Assembly (NCBI GenBank): GCA_021823635.1
Contig: JAKANT010000079.1
Coordinates: 1 to 7,201 of the forward strand
Source: Pseudomonadota bacterium
Lineage (GTDB): Bacteria; Pseudomonadota; Gammaproteobacteria; Burkholderiales; Burkholderiaceae_F
Length of the DNA stretch: 7,201 bases
Direction of reading: 5' to 3'
Part shown: piece after piece, positions 1-5,887 of the stretch
Layout of the letters: every line of letters begins with the position of its first letter
Numbering within the stretch: the first letter of the stretch is position 1
Notes under the pieces: generated by a model
Told to the model about the DNA's origin: nothing
Database searches by the model: none
What the model saw: the letters and a program-made list of their open reading frames with translations, nothing else
Made by a program: the position numbers and the translations under genes

Positions 1-377
1 TCGCGCACGAAGCCGACGCCGTCGGTGTTGTCGCCGACGATCTTGTCGCCTTCGAACTTGAGCGTGTTGACGGCCGAGGCCACGCGTGCACGCGGCGTCA
101 GGTCGTCGGCCAGTTTGGCGGCATCGATCTTGAAGGGGATCGTGACGTTCAACCCGTGATAGCCGGCATCGCGCAGGCCGAGTGCGAACTCCTCGAAGCC
201 GTCCAGCGGCGCCTCCAGCTTCTCGTAGCTGATGTTCTGGTGCGTCTGGCGCGCGAACATCAGGTGGATTTCGGGCGAACGCGAGTGCGCGATCGGATTG
301 CCGACCACCGCGTAGCGGGCGGGCGCGGCCGCCGCGGCCTGTCGCGTCGCGTTGCCGTTCTGCTTGCGCCGGGTCAT
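1..377 (-). CDS. aroE: Shikimate dehydrogenase (NADP+), N-terminal part; 3' end outside window
   Basis: AroE reduces 3-dehydroshikimate to shikimate with NADPH in the cytosol, in the chorismate pathway to aromatic amino acids. The window holds the first 125 codons, covering the substrate-binding domain. Visible motifs are GNPIAHSRSP at residues 26-35 (Ser32 and Ser34 match the shikimate-binding serines), NVTIPFK at 77-83 with the catalytic Lys83, AVNTL at 102-106, and DNTDGVGF at 116-123 with the catalytic Asp119. The NADP-binding Rossmann domain would lie beyond base 1. The ATG at 377-375 overlaps the TGA of the upstream tonB-like gene (ATGA). No clear Shine-Dalgarno site precedes it, so coupled translation is likely. 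About 20 extra residues, basic then Ala-rich, precede the usual start of the fold (Tyr22). No start codon lies between residue 2 and Tyr22, so the extension looks real. Identification is very secure. Confidence 0.96.
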   Translation of the reverse strand, partial: MTRRKQNGNATRQAAAAAPARYAVVGNPIAHSRSPEIHLMFARQTHQNISYEKLEAPLDGFEEFALGLRDAGYHGLNVTIPFKIDAAKLADDLTPRARVASAVNTLKFEGDKIVGDNTDGVGFVR

Positions 378-1261
378 CGTCTGCCGTCGGGTTGCGCGCC
401 GCTCGCGCCGGCGCGAGTGGCCAGTTGATCGTTGGTGAACACCCAGGTCCGCGTGATTTCCAGGATATCCGTATCGCGCGCGATCTCGGGCGGGAACGGC
501 GGATACGGCGCGGCTAATTTAACAATACGTCGCGCCGCCCGATCCAGTACGGCCGAACCCGACGATTCCTCGATGATCGTATCGACCAGCGTGCCGTCTT
601 TGCGGATCGCCACCGTGAGCCGAAGCGAGCCGTAGATCTTGCCGCGCGCTTCCTCCGGGTAGTTCTCGTTGCCGATTCTCTCGACCCGGCTGCGCCAGTC
701 CTCGACGTAGCGCGCGAAACGGTACTCCGACGTGCTCGGCATGAAGAAGTGCTTGCGCGGCCGCTTCTGGTAATCCGAGATCGCCTTGTCGATGATCGCT
801 TGCTGGCGCGCCAGCGCCTGGCGGATTTCGTCCGCCGAGCCGACGTCGGCCGCCATCGGCTTCGCCTCCTTGTGCGGCAGCGGCTGCGCCAGCTGCCCCT
901 GCTTGAGCTGTGCCAGCAGCTTCTTCTGCTCTTCTTCGAGCTGCTGCACGGTGCGGCGCGCGGTTTCCAGCGTGTCGCCGTCGGTCATCTCGAACGTATT
1001 CGGCAGCGGCGACGTGCGCCGGCCGGCGTCGTTGGCGCCGCCGCCGTCGAGATTCGCTTGCGCCAGCGCTTCCGCCTTGCCCGGCGCCGACTCGGTGCGC
1101 GCGTTGACCAGTACCACCTCCAGCGGCGAGGCGGCCTGCCGCCAGCGCAGGACCTCGGGATCGACGAAGCGGATCGCCAGCACCGCGGCGTGCACGCCGA
1201 GCGAAAGCGCGAACGCCGACATCAGGAACTTGTCGCCGAGGATGCTGCCAGCGGTGTGCAC
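374..1261 (-). CDS. TonB-family energy-transducer-like protein with C-terminal TonB domain
   Basis: A 295-residue protein predicted to be anchored in the inner membrane and to reach into the periplasm. Residues 14-33 form one membrane helix carrying Ser20-x3-His24, the spacing of Ser16 and His20 in E. coli TonB, which couples to ExbB/ExbD. Residues 98-123 are rich in Glu, Lys, Gln and Leu and look like a coiled coil; a second helical stretch is at 143-165. Residues 178-275 match the TonB C-terminal domain: YPEEAR at 201-206, GSLRLTVAIRKDG at 211-223, SSGSAVLDRAA at 233-243, PYPPFPPEI at 252-260 and a final ITRTWVF strand. The long Pro-rich spacer of classical TonB is absent. No exbB, exbD or receptor gene is visible, so the energised partner is unknown. 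The GTG start at 1261 is chosen because no earlier in-frame start is visible; an ATG at codon 14 (1222) would remove the basic residue ahead of the helix. The gene overlaps aroE by 4 bases. Confidence 0.88.
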   Translation of the reverse strand: MHTAGSILGDKFLMSAFALSLGVHAAVLAIRFVDPEVLRWRQAASPLEVVLVNARTESAPGKAEALAQANLDGGGANDAGRRTSPLPNTFEMTDGDTLETARRTVQQLEEEQKKLLAQLKQGQLAQPLPHKEAKPMAADVGSADEIRQALARQQAIIDKAISDYQKRPRKHFFMPSTSEYRFARYVEDWRSRVERIGNENYPEEARGKIYGSLRLTVAIRKDGTLVDTIIEESSGSAVLDRAARRIVKLAAPYPPFPPEIARDTDILEITRTWVFTNDQLATRAGASGAQPDGRR

Positions 1262-1299
1262 GGACGCGACTGCGCTTGGGTAAGCCGGGGGTCGCGACG

Positions 1300-1305
1300 A
1301 TTGTA
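1300..1305 (-). promoter_or_regulatory. Candidate sigma-70 -10 box (TACAAT) upstream of tonB-like gene
   Basis: In the 72-base gap between the ribonuclease stop (1334) and the tonB-like start (1261), the minus strand reads TACAAT, five of six bases matching TATAAT. It is an AT-rich island in very GC-rich DNA. A start point near 1293 would give a leader of about 30 bases. No good -35 box lies at 16-18 bases; the TTGACG that overlaps the ribonuclease stop is 26 bases away, which is too far. It may drive tonB-aroE separately from the upstream genes. Confidence 0.4.
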
Positions 1306-1333
1306 GCCAGCGGCCGCCGACGCCACGCCAGCG

Positions 1334-3340
1334 TCAAGCGTCGACCGCCGGCGCAGGCGATGGGCCCGGGCCGGGTGCGCCCGGCGCGGCGCCGGCGATG
1401 TCCGCCAGTTCCTCTTCCTCGATTTCTTGCTCCGCCGCGGCGCCGAGCACCTGATGCAAGCGCGCCTGCAGCGTCAGATCGACTTCGTCCGCGCCCAGCA
1501 GGTCCAGTTCGACGCGCGTGCCGCGCGTCAACGCGGGCAGACCGGGCAGACGCATGACATACGGCAGCCCCTCGAGCCGCAGCACGTCGTCCTTCAAAAC
1601 CACGGCACCGATGCGCTGCACGTGCTCCTGCTTGAGCCAGCGCAGACACCAGTAGCGCTCCATTTTCGACTGGAACTCGGCGTACGCGGCGTAGGCGGCG
1701 TCGAAGGCCGAGACGATCGCGAACAGTTCGGCGTCGTTGGGCGCATAAGGTGCCGGCGCGCCGGTCGCGGCGGCGATCAACTGCCGCTGGTTCACGAGGT
1801 CGACATAGCGCCGCAGCGGCGACGTGCTCCACGCATAGTGCGCCACCCCCATGCCGTCGTGCGGCGCCGGCGTGGTGCTCATCCGGACGCGCCCGATGCC
1901 GCGTTCGAACGATTGCGAGCGATAGATGCCGGCGCGCTTCAGTTGCGCCAGCCAGCCGCCCCAATGGCTGTTGGCGAGGATCATCAACTCGGCCACGATC
2001 AAGTCGAGCGGCGCCCCGCGCCTGCGCGGGCGGATCGTCACGTGCGCGTGCTGGTCGAGTTCGGCGCCGGCCGGCTCGACCGCGACCGTGTATTCGACGC
2101 GCCCCAGCGGCTCGGGCCGGCCGCGGATGCGCTCGCGCTCGGCGAGCAGCGCGCGCGCGAAGCGCCACAGGAACGAAAGCTCGCTCGAAAACGGCACGCC
2201 GCACTCGCTCAGCCGGCCGGCCGCGATCGCCTCCTCGGTCACGACCTCGTCCAGACGGTCGTGGCGCAGGTTGCCGGCGATGCGCACCCGCTCGACGCGC
2301 GTCTCGAAGGTGAGCGCAGTGAGGCTCTCCGGATCGACGTCCACGTACAGCGAAAGCGCCGGCACCACGTTGCCCTCGTTCAAGGAATACGCGTCGATCC
2401 ACGCCGGCGGCAGCATCGTGATCTTGACGCCGGGGGCGTACACGGTGGACAGACGGGCGCGCGCCACGGCGTCGAGCGGATGATCGCGGCCGATCGTCGC
2501 CGCCGGTGCGGCGATGTGGATGCCGACGCGCATCGCGCCGCCGACCGCTTGCAGCGAAAACGCGTCGTCGATCTCGGTGGTCGCCGAATCGTCGATCGAA
2601 AACGCGGCCACATCGGCCAACGGCAGGTCGGCCGCCTCGGTCGGCGCCGGCAGATCGGCGGCAAAGCCCGTGCCGCGTGGAAAGTGCACGGCGAGGAAAC
2701 TGTCGCGATGCCAGTGAAAGGCAGAGGCGATCGCGCCGTTGGCGAGCAGCAGCCGCAGCGGCGTCGTCTGGCACTGGAAGGCCGCCGCTTCGAGCGCCTT
2801 GAATTCGACGCTGTTCTTGTCCGGCCTCAGAGCGAGCGCGACCGCATGGCGCGCGATCGGCTCCGGCACGCGACCGGCGACCAGCTCTTCCGCATAGCGC
2901 TGCTTCAGCAGTTCCTGCTGCCGTTTGCGCTCGACCGCAGCCAGCGCCGCCTTCAGCACCTCGGGCGGCGCCGGGCGGTAGCGACCGCGCCCCTTGCGAT
3001 GGAAATAAACAGGTGCCGAATGCAGCCGCAGCAGCACCGCCGCCGCCTGCAGCGCGGTCTGCGCGCGGCCGTAGTACTCGTGCGCCAACTGCTCGAAGCC
3101 GAACTCTTCCTGCGGCGCGCACTGCCAGAGGAAGTCGAGCTCGATGCCGTCCGCCTCCTGTTGCGCCTGCGCCAGCAACTGCGCCGGCGACGGCTCGGCG
3201 AAGCGCAGCAGCACGTGCGAGTTCTTGACCTTGACCCGCTTGCCGCCCGGCAGTTCGACCTGGCACGAGGCCTCGGTGGCCGCCAGCACCGTGCCGGCGC
3301 GCAGCGCACCGTCTTCCTCGAACAGCACGTGGTTGCTCAT
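1334..3340 (-). CDS. RNB-domain exoribonuclease (RNase II/R superfamily)
   Basis: A 668-residue cytosolic protein of the RNase II/R superfamily, enzymes that degrade single-stranded RNA 3' to 5' with divalent metal ions. The RNB core runs from about residue 240 to 560. The metal-site motif SIDDSATTEIDDAF is at 248-261; Asp250, Asp258 and Asp259 align with Asp201, Asp209 and Asp210 of E. coli RNase II, while Glu256 stands where Asp207 is usual. VAELMILAN is at 449-457, and STSPLRRYVDL at 505-515 supplies the conserved RNA-binding arginines. Residues 15-47 look like a small beta-barrel rather than the two cold-shock domains of RNase II/R. Residues 600-630 may be a degenerate S1-type barrel. The tail is acidic (638-645) and then Pro/Ala/Gly-rich. 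The ATG at 3340 is chosen because it lies 5 bases after the marC stop and gives a family-like N-terminus. It is not clearly rnb or rnr, so no symbol is given. Confidence 0.92.
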   Translation of the reverse strand: MSNHVLFEEDGALRAGTVLAATEASCQVELPGGKRVKVKNSHVLLRFAEPSPAQLLAQAQQEADGIELDFLWQCAPQEEFGFEQLAHEYYGRAQTALQAAAVLLRLHSAPVYFHRKGRGRYRPAPPEVLKAALAAVERKRQQELLKQRYAEELVAGRVPEPIARHAVALALRPDKNSVEFKALEAAAFQCQTTPLRLLLANGAIASAFHWHRDSFLAVHFPRGTGFAADLPAPTEAADLPLADVAAFSIDDSATTEIDDAFSLQAVGGAMRVGIHIAAPAATIGRDHPLDAVARARLSTVYAPGVKITMLPPAWIDAYSLNEGNVVPALSLYVDVDPESLTALTFETRVERVRIAGNLRHDRLDEVVTEEAIAAGRLSECGVPFSSELSFLWRFARALLAERERIRGRPEPLGRVEYTVAVEPAGAELDQHAHVTIRPRRRGAPLDLIVAELMILANSHWGGWLAQLKRAGIYRSQSFERGIGRVRMSTTPAPHDGMGVAHYAWSTSPLRRYVDLVNQRQLIAAATGAPAPYAPNDAELFAIVSAFDAAYAAYAEFQSKMERYWCLRWLKQEHVQRIGAVVLKDDVLRLEGLPYVMRLPGLPALTRGTRVELDLLGADEVDLTLQARLHQVLGAAAEQEIEEEELADIAGAAPGAPGPGPSPAPAVDA

Positions 3341-3345
3341 CGCGG

Positions 3346-3942
3346 CTACAGACGCTCGACGAAACGCTCGATGCCGCGCAGCATCAGCTCGACCGCCATC
3401 GCCGCCAGCAGCAGCCCCATCAGCCGCTCGAACGCCAGCGTCACGCGGCTGCCGAGCCAGCGCTGCAATCGCTCGGCAAAGGCCAGCACGAGCGCGCTCG
3501 CCGCCAGTGCCAGCGCGATGGCAACGATCCATAGCGCCGTCTTCGCCGGTTCGCGCGACACCAGCAACAGCACGGTGGCGAGCGCCGACGGGCCGGCCAG
3601 CGCCGGCACCGCCAGCGGCACGACGAACGGCTCGCCGCCTGGCAGCGGACCGAACACGCCAGCCTGCGGCGGAAACACCATGCGAATCGCCACCAGCATC
3701 AGAACCACGGCGCCGCCGATCTGCAGGCTGACCTCGGTCAGGCCGAGCAGGTCGAGCAGCGGACGCCCGATCAGCGCGAACAGCGTCAGCACCGCGAAGG
3801 CGATCAGACACTCGCGCACGACCACGCGCGAGCGGCGCGCGCGCGGCACCTCGCGCAACGCGCTGACGAACAGCGGCACGTTGCCGAACGGATCGAGCAC
3901 CAGCAACAGCAGCACGACGGCGGAGACGAAGCCCGCTTCCAT
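3346..3942 (-). CDS. MarC-family integral membrane protein
   Basis: A 198-residue hydrophobic protein, the usual length for the MarC/YhgN family, with about six membrane segments: roughly residues 5-25, 40-60, 68-90, 106-128, 136-156 and 170-190. Family signatures are LDPFGNVPLF at 16-25 and PLAVPALAGPSALATV at 109-124; the two Pro/Gly-rich half-motifs sit in the first and fourth helices. The family is often labelled as a multiple antibiotic resistance or neutral amino acid transporter, but a role of MarC in antibiotic resistance was not upheld and the transported substrate is unclear. The ATG at 3942 places the first helix at the N-terminus as in relatives; the reading frame stays open further upstream but without family-like sequence. 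Only weak ribosome-binding sequence precedes it. The TAG stop lies 5 bases before the ribonuclease ATG, so the two are probably translated together. Confidence 0.92.
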   Translation of the reverse strand: MEAGFVSAVVLLLLVLDPFGNVPLFVSALREVPRARRSRVVVRECLIAFAVLTLFALIGRPLLDLLGLTEVSLQIGGAVVLMLVAIRMVFPPQAGVFGPLPGGEPFVVPLAVPALAGPSALATVLLLVSREPAKTALWIVAIALALAASALVLAFAERLQRWLGSRVTLAFERLMGLLLAAMAVELMLRGIERFVERL

Positions 3943-4076
3943 CGGCTGCTCACGCCTCGTGCACCGATCGGCGGCAGATGCCGATCCGGTGTCGGCAGGC
4001 GGCGGCGCGACGCTCACAGCGCCCACCCCGTGCGGCGCCCGCCCGCTGCGCTGCCGAAGCCCGGTCCACGGCGCGC
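3943..4076. other. Intergenic gap between ybaK-like and marC genes
   Basis: This 134-base gap is the longest non-coding stretch in the window. It is extremely GC-rich. I see no AT-rich -10 box, no T-run and no convincing small gene on either strand. Its one clear structure is the inverted repeat listed separately. It separates the mpl-yqiA-fabG-ybaK block from the marC-ribonuclease block. Confidence 0.7.
3962..3991 (-). repeat. Inverted repeat / RNA hairpin ahead of marC
   Basis: The arms CACC+GATCGGC (3962-3972) and GCCGATC+GGTG (3980-3986, 3988-3991) are perfectly complementary apart from one bulged C at 3987, with a 7-base loop at 3973-3979. This gives an 11-pair GC-rich stem. In the minus-strand transcript it would end about 19 bases before the marC ATG. 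No U-tract follows on either strand, so it is not a standard intrinsic terminator. It could be an attenuating or stabilising structure, an operator, or chance in GC-rich DNA. Confidence 0.5.
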
Positions 4077-4565
4077 TCAGTCGAAGACGATCTCGGCGGC
4101 GCCGGCGATGCGCGCCAGCTCCGCCGGCGCGATCGGAAACACGCAATGCGGCGTGCCGCCGGCCGCCCACACCGTGTCGAAGCGACGCAGCGAGGCATCG
4201 ACGAACGTCGGCATCGGTTTCGCGTGACCGACCGGCGCCACGCCGCCGATCGCGAAGCCCGAGTGCTCGCGCACCAGCTCCGGCGAGGCGCGCTCGACCG
4301 GCTCGCCCAGCGCACGCGCCAGCGCCGCCTCGTTGACCCGCCTGTCGCCGGCTGCGATCACCAGCACCGCGCGCTGCGACACTGCCGCGCGAAACACGAG
4401 CGACTTCGCGATGCGCCCGACTTCGACACCCAGCGCATCGGCCGCCTGCTGCGACGTGCGCGCGGGCACCGCCAGCTCGATCACGCGCGCGTCCACGCCC
4501 GCGGCGGCGAGCGCCGCCTGCACGCGCTGCGCCGACGGCGGCAGCGGCTTGCCGGCCTGCTCCAT
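4077..4565 (-). CDS. YbaK/EbsC-family aminoacyl-tRNA deacylase (prolyl-tRNA synthetase editing-domain homologue)
   Basis: A 162-residue single-domain protein of the usual family size. Members are free-standing relatives of the prolyl-tRNA synthetase insertion domain and hydrolyse mischarged tRNAs such as Cys-tRNA(Pro) or Ala-tRNA(Pro), preventing mistranslation in the cytosol. Visible signatures are TSQQAADALGV at 37-47, RIAKSLVF at 51-58 with the conserved catalytic Lys54, GDRRVNEAALARALG at 73-87, GFAIGGVAPVGH at 103-114, and GGTPHCVFPIAPAEL at 136-150. The exact mischarged tRNA it clears cannot be read from the sequence; it resembles the general YbaK/aaRS-associated group and could be Cys- or Ala-specific. 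The ATG at 4565 shares one base with the TGA of the fabG-like gene (TGATG), which implies coupled translation. The 134-base gap after it suggests it ends its block. Confidence 0.92.
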   Translation of the reverse strand: MEQAGKPLPPSAQRVQAALAAAGVDARVIELAVPARTSQQAADALGVEVGRIAKSLVFRAAVSQRAVLVIAAGDRRVNEAALARALGEPVERASPELVREHSGFAIGGVAPVGHAKPMPTFVDASLRRFDTVWAAGGTPHCVFPIAPAELARIAGAAEIVFD

Positions 4566-5305
4566 CAGACCGTCATCCCGCCGGCGACCTCGATCACGGC
4601 GCCGTTGATGTAACTTGCCTCGTCCGACGCCAGGAACGCGTACACGTTGGCCACCTCCTCCGGACGGCCGAGGCGCTTCAGCGGCACGCGCTCGGTGATC
4701 GACTGCATCACCTTGTCCGGGATCGTCTGCAGGATCGACGTGCTGATGAATCCGGGCGCCACCGCGTTGCAGCGCACGCCTTTCGGCCCCACTTCGCGCG
4801 CCCACGTCTTGACGAAGCCAATCACGCCGAACTTGGCGGCCGCGTAATTGGTCTGGCCGTAGTTGCCGTAGATGCCGACCACGCTGGAGGCGTTCAGGAT
4901 CACGCCACTGCCCTGTTCGATCATCGTATCGATGACGGCTTTGGCGCAGTTGTACACGCCTTTCAGGTTGACTTCGATCACGCGGTCGAACTGCTCGTCG
5001 GTCATCTTCTGCAGCCGCGCGTCCTGCGTGATGCCGGCGTTGTTCACCAGCACGTCGATGCGGCCATGACGGTCCTTGAGCGCGCGCACCATGGCGTCGA
5101 TCTGCGGCCGTTTGGTCACGTCCACCGCGAAACCCTCGACGATCTCGCCGTTGCGCTTGAGCCTGTGCACCGCCGCGCCCACCGCGTCGGGATTGACGTC
5201 GGCCACCGCGACGATCGCGCCCTCGTCGAGGAATTTGCGCGCGGTGGCAAAGCCGATGCCCTGCGCCGCGCCGGTAATGATGGCGACCTTGTCCTTCAAC
5301 CTCAC
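4565..5305 (-). CDS. FabG-like short-chain dehydrogenase/reductase (3-oxoacyl-ACP reductase type)
   Basis: A classical short-chain dehydrogenase of 246 residues that probably reduces a 3-oxoacyl thioester to the 3-hydroxyacyl form with NAD(P)H. Numbered from the GTG at 5305: the cofactor loop TGAAQGIG is at 11-18, NNAG at 88-91, and the catalytic tetrad is Asn113, Ser141, Tyr154 and Lys158 (YAAAK at 154-158). CNAVAPGFI is at 179-187, and the end IEVAGGMTV matches FabG proteins. The start is uncertain between GTG at 5311 and GTG at 5305. I prefer 5305 because AGGGAG (5314-5319) then lies 8 bases upstream, against 2 bases for 5311. No acpP, fabD or fabF is nearby, so this is probably not the essential FabG of the main fatty acid cluster; it may act in another acyl-thioester or polyester pathway. 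The stop overlaps the ybaK-like start by one base. Confidence 0.93.
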   Translation of the reverse strand: MRLKDKVAIITGAAQGIGFATARKFLDEGAIVAVADVNPDAVGAAVHRLKRNGEIVEGFAVDVTKRPQIDAMVRALKDRHGRIDVLVNNAGITQDARLQKMTDEQFDRVIEVNLKGVYNCAKAVIDTMIEQGSGVILNASSVVGIYGNYGQTNYAAAKFGVIGFVKTWAREVGPKGVRCNAVAPGFISTSILQTIPDKVMQSITERVPLKRLGRPEEVANVYAFLASDEASYINGAVIEVAGGMTV

Positions 5306-5313
5306 CTGCACTT

Positions 5314-5319
5314 CTCCCT
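5314..5319 (-). promoter_or_regulatory. Ribosome-binding site AGGGAG of the fabG-like gene
   Basis: The minus strand reads TAGGGAG, so the TAG stop of the upstream esterase forms part of the Shine-Dalgarno sequence. Spacing to the GTG at 5305 is 8 bases and to the GTG at 5311 only 2, which favours the shorter protein. It is the clearest ribosome-binding site in the window. Its overlap with the stop suggests that ribosomes ending on the esterase reinitiate here. Confidence 0.65.
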
Positions 5320-5887
5320 AGCAAACGCCGCAGAACGCCAGCACTTCGTCGGCGTACTGCGCGAAATCGGACAGCTCGTGATCGGAGCCTTCGATCACCC
5401 GCGTGCGGCAGCCGGCGTACTTGGCCGTCATCGTGCGCCAATCGATCAGCCGGTCGCCGGTGGCGGCGATCAGGAAGTAGCGCTGCGGCCGCGTGATCGT
5501 CGGCGTATCGAGCGCGCGCAATTGATCGAGATATTCGGGTTTCATGTCGATCGTCGCGCTCGAGTGATACACGGTCTGCGTGCCGAGATAGGCCTTCAGG
5601 TCTTCGTACGGCGTGATCGCCGGATTCAGCAGCACCGCGCGGCAACCGAGCCGCTCCGCCAGCCAGGTCGCGTAATAACCGCCGAGCGACGATCCGATCA
5701 CCGCCAGCTTGTCCGGCGACTCCAGTTGCGCGGCCGCGAGCGCCACTTCGGCCGCCGCGCGCGGGCACGCCGGCAGCTGCGGACAGACGTAATCGGCCTC
5801 CAAGCCCCGTTCGCGCAGGCGCGCTCGCAGGTACGTCGCCTTGCGCGAGGCCGGCGAGGAGCGAAAGCCGTGCAGATACAGGATCAC
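5318..5887 (-). CDS. yqiA: YqiA-family alpha/beta-hydrolase (esterase)
   Basis: A 189-residue small serine esterase, matching the length of the YqiA/UPF0227 family; the E. coli protein hydrolyses short-chain and acyl-CoA esters in vitro, but its natural substrate is unknown. The N-terminal strand and oxyanion motif YLHGFRSSP is at 4-12, the nucleophile elbow GSSLGG at 65-70 with Ser67, the acid probably Asp145 in TGDRLIDW at 143-150, and the base His170 in GSDHELSDF at 167-175. No signal peptide or membrane segment is seen, so it is cytosolic. The GTG start at 5887 overlaps the mpl TGA (GTGA), and GAGG (5893-5896) lies 5 bases upstream; longer readings of the same frame give only Arg-rich sequence with no family match. 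It is followed 12 bases later by the fabG-like gene. The catalytic triad is complete. Confidence 0.93.
   Translation of the reverse strand: MILYLHGFRSSPASRKATYLRARLRERGLEADYVCPQLPACPRAAAEVALAAAQLESPDKLAVIGSSLGGYYATWLAERLGCRAVLLNPAITPYEDLKAYLGTQTVYHSSATIDMKPEYLDQLRALDTPTITRPQRYFLIAATGDRLIDWRTMTAKYAGCRTRVIEGSDHELSDFAQYADEVLAFCGVC

Noticed and set aside
1291..1298. Palindrome GTCGCGAC near the predicted transcription start of the tonB-like gene
   Set aside because: Only eight bases with no extension of the symmetry; such palindromes are expected by chance in GC-rich DNA.
1334..1339. TTGACG on the minus strand as a -35 box for the TACAAT element
   Set aside because: The spacing is 26 bases, far from 16-18; the sequence mainly represents the end of the ribonuclease gene including its TGA stop.
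519..3266. A 915-codon open frame on the minus strand, out of frame with the ribonuclease and the tonB-like gene
   Set aside because: It crosses two well-supported genes and the gap between them, and its product is Arg/Ala/Gly-rich with no motifs, as expected for a shifted frame in GC-rich DNA.
3943..4170. Longer N-terminus for the MarC protein
   Set aside because: The extra residues are Arg/Ala-rich, unlike the family, and would cover the intergenic hairpin and the end of the ybaK-like gene.
1427..4336. A 969-codon open frame on the plus strand
   Set aside because: Over the ribonuclease it is codon-aligned antisense, where stops would require the sense codons TTA, CTA or TCA, which are avoided in GC-rich genes. 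The translation is Arg-rich low-complexity sequence without recognisable domains, and the minus strand carries clear family motifs.
4566..5768. Upstream extension of the ybaK-like frame through the fabG-like and esterase genes
   Set aside because: The frame is simply open. Family homology begins at the ATG at 4565, and the upstream part overlaps two genes with complete catalytic motifs.
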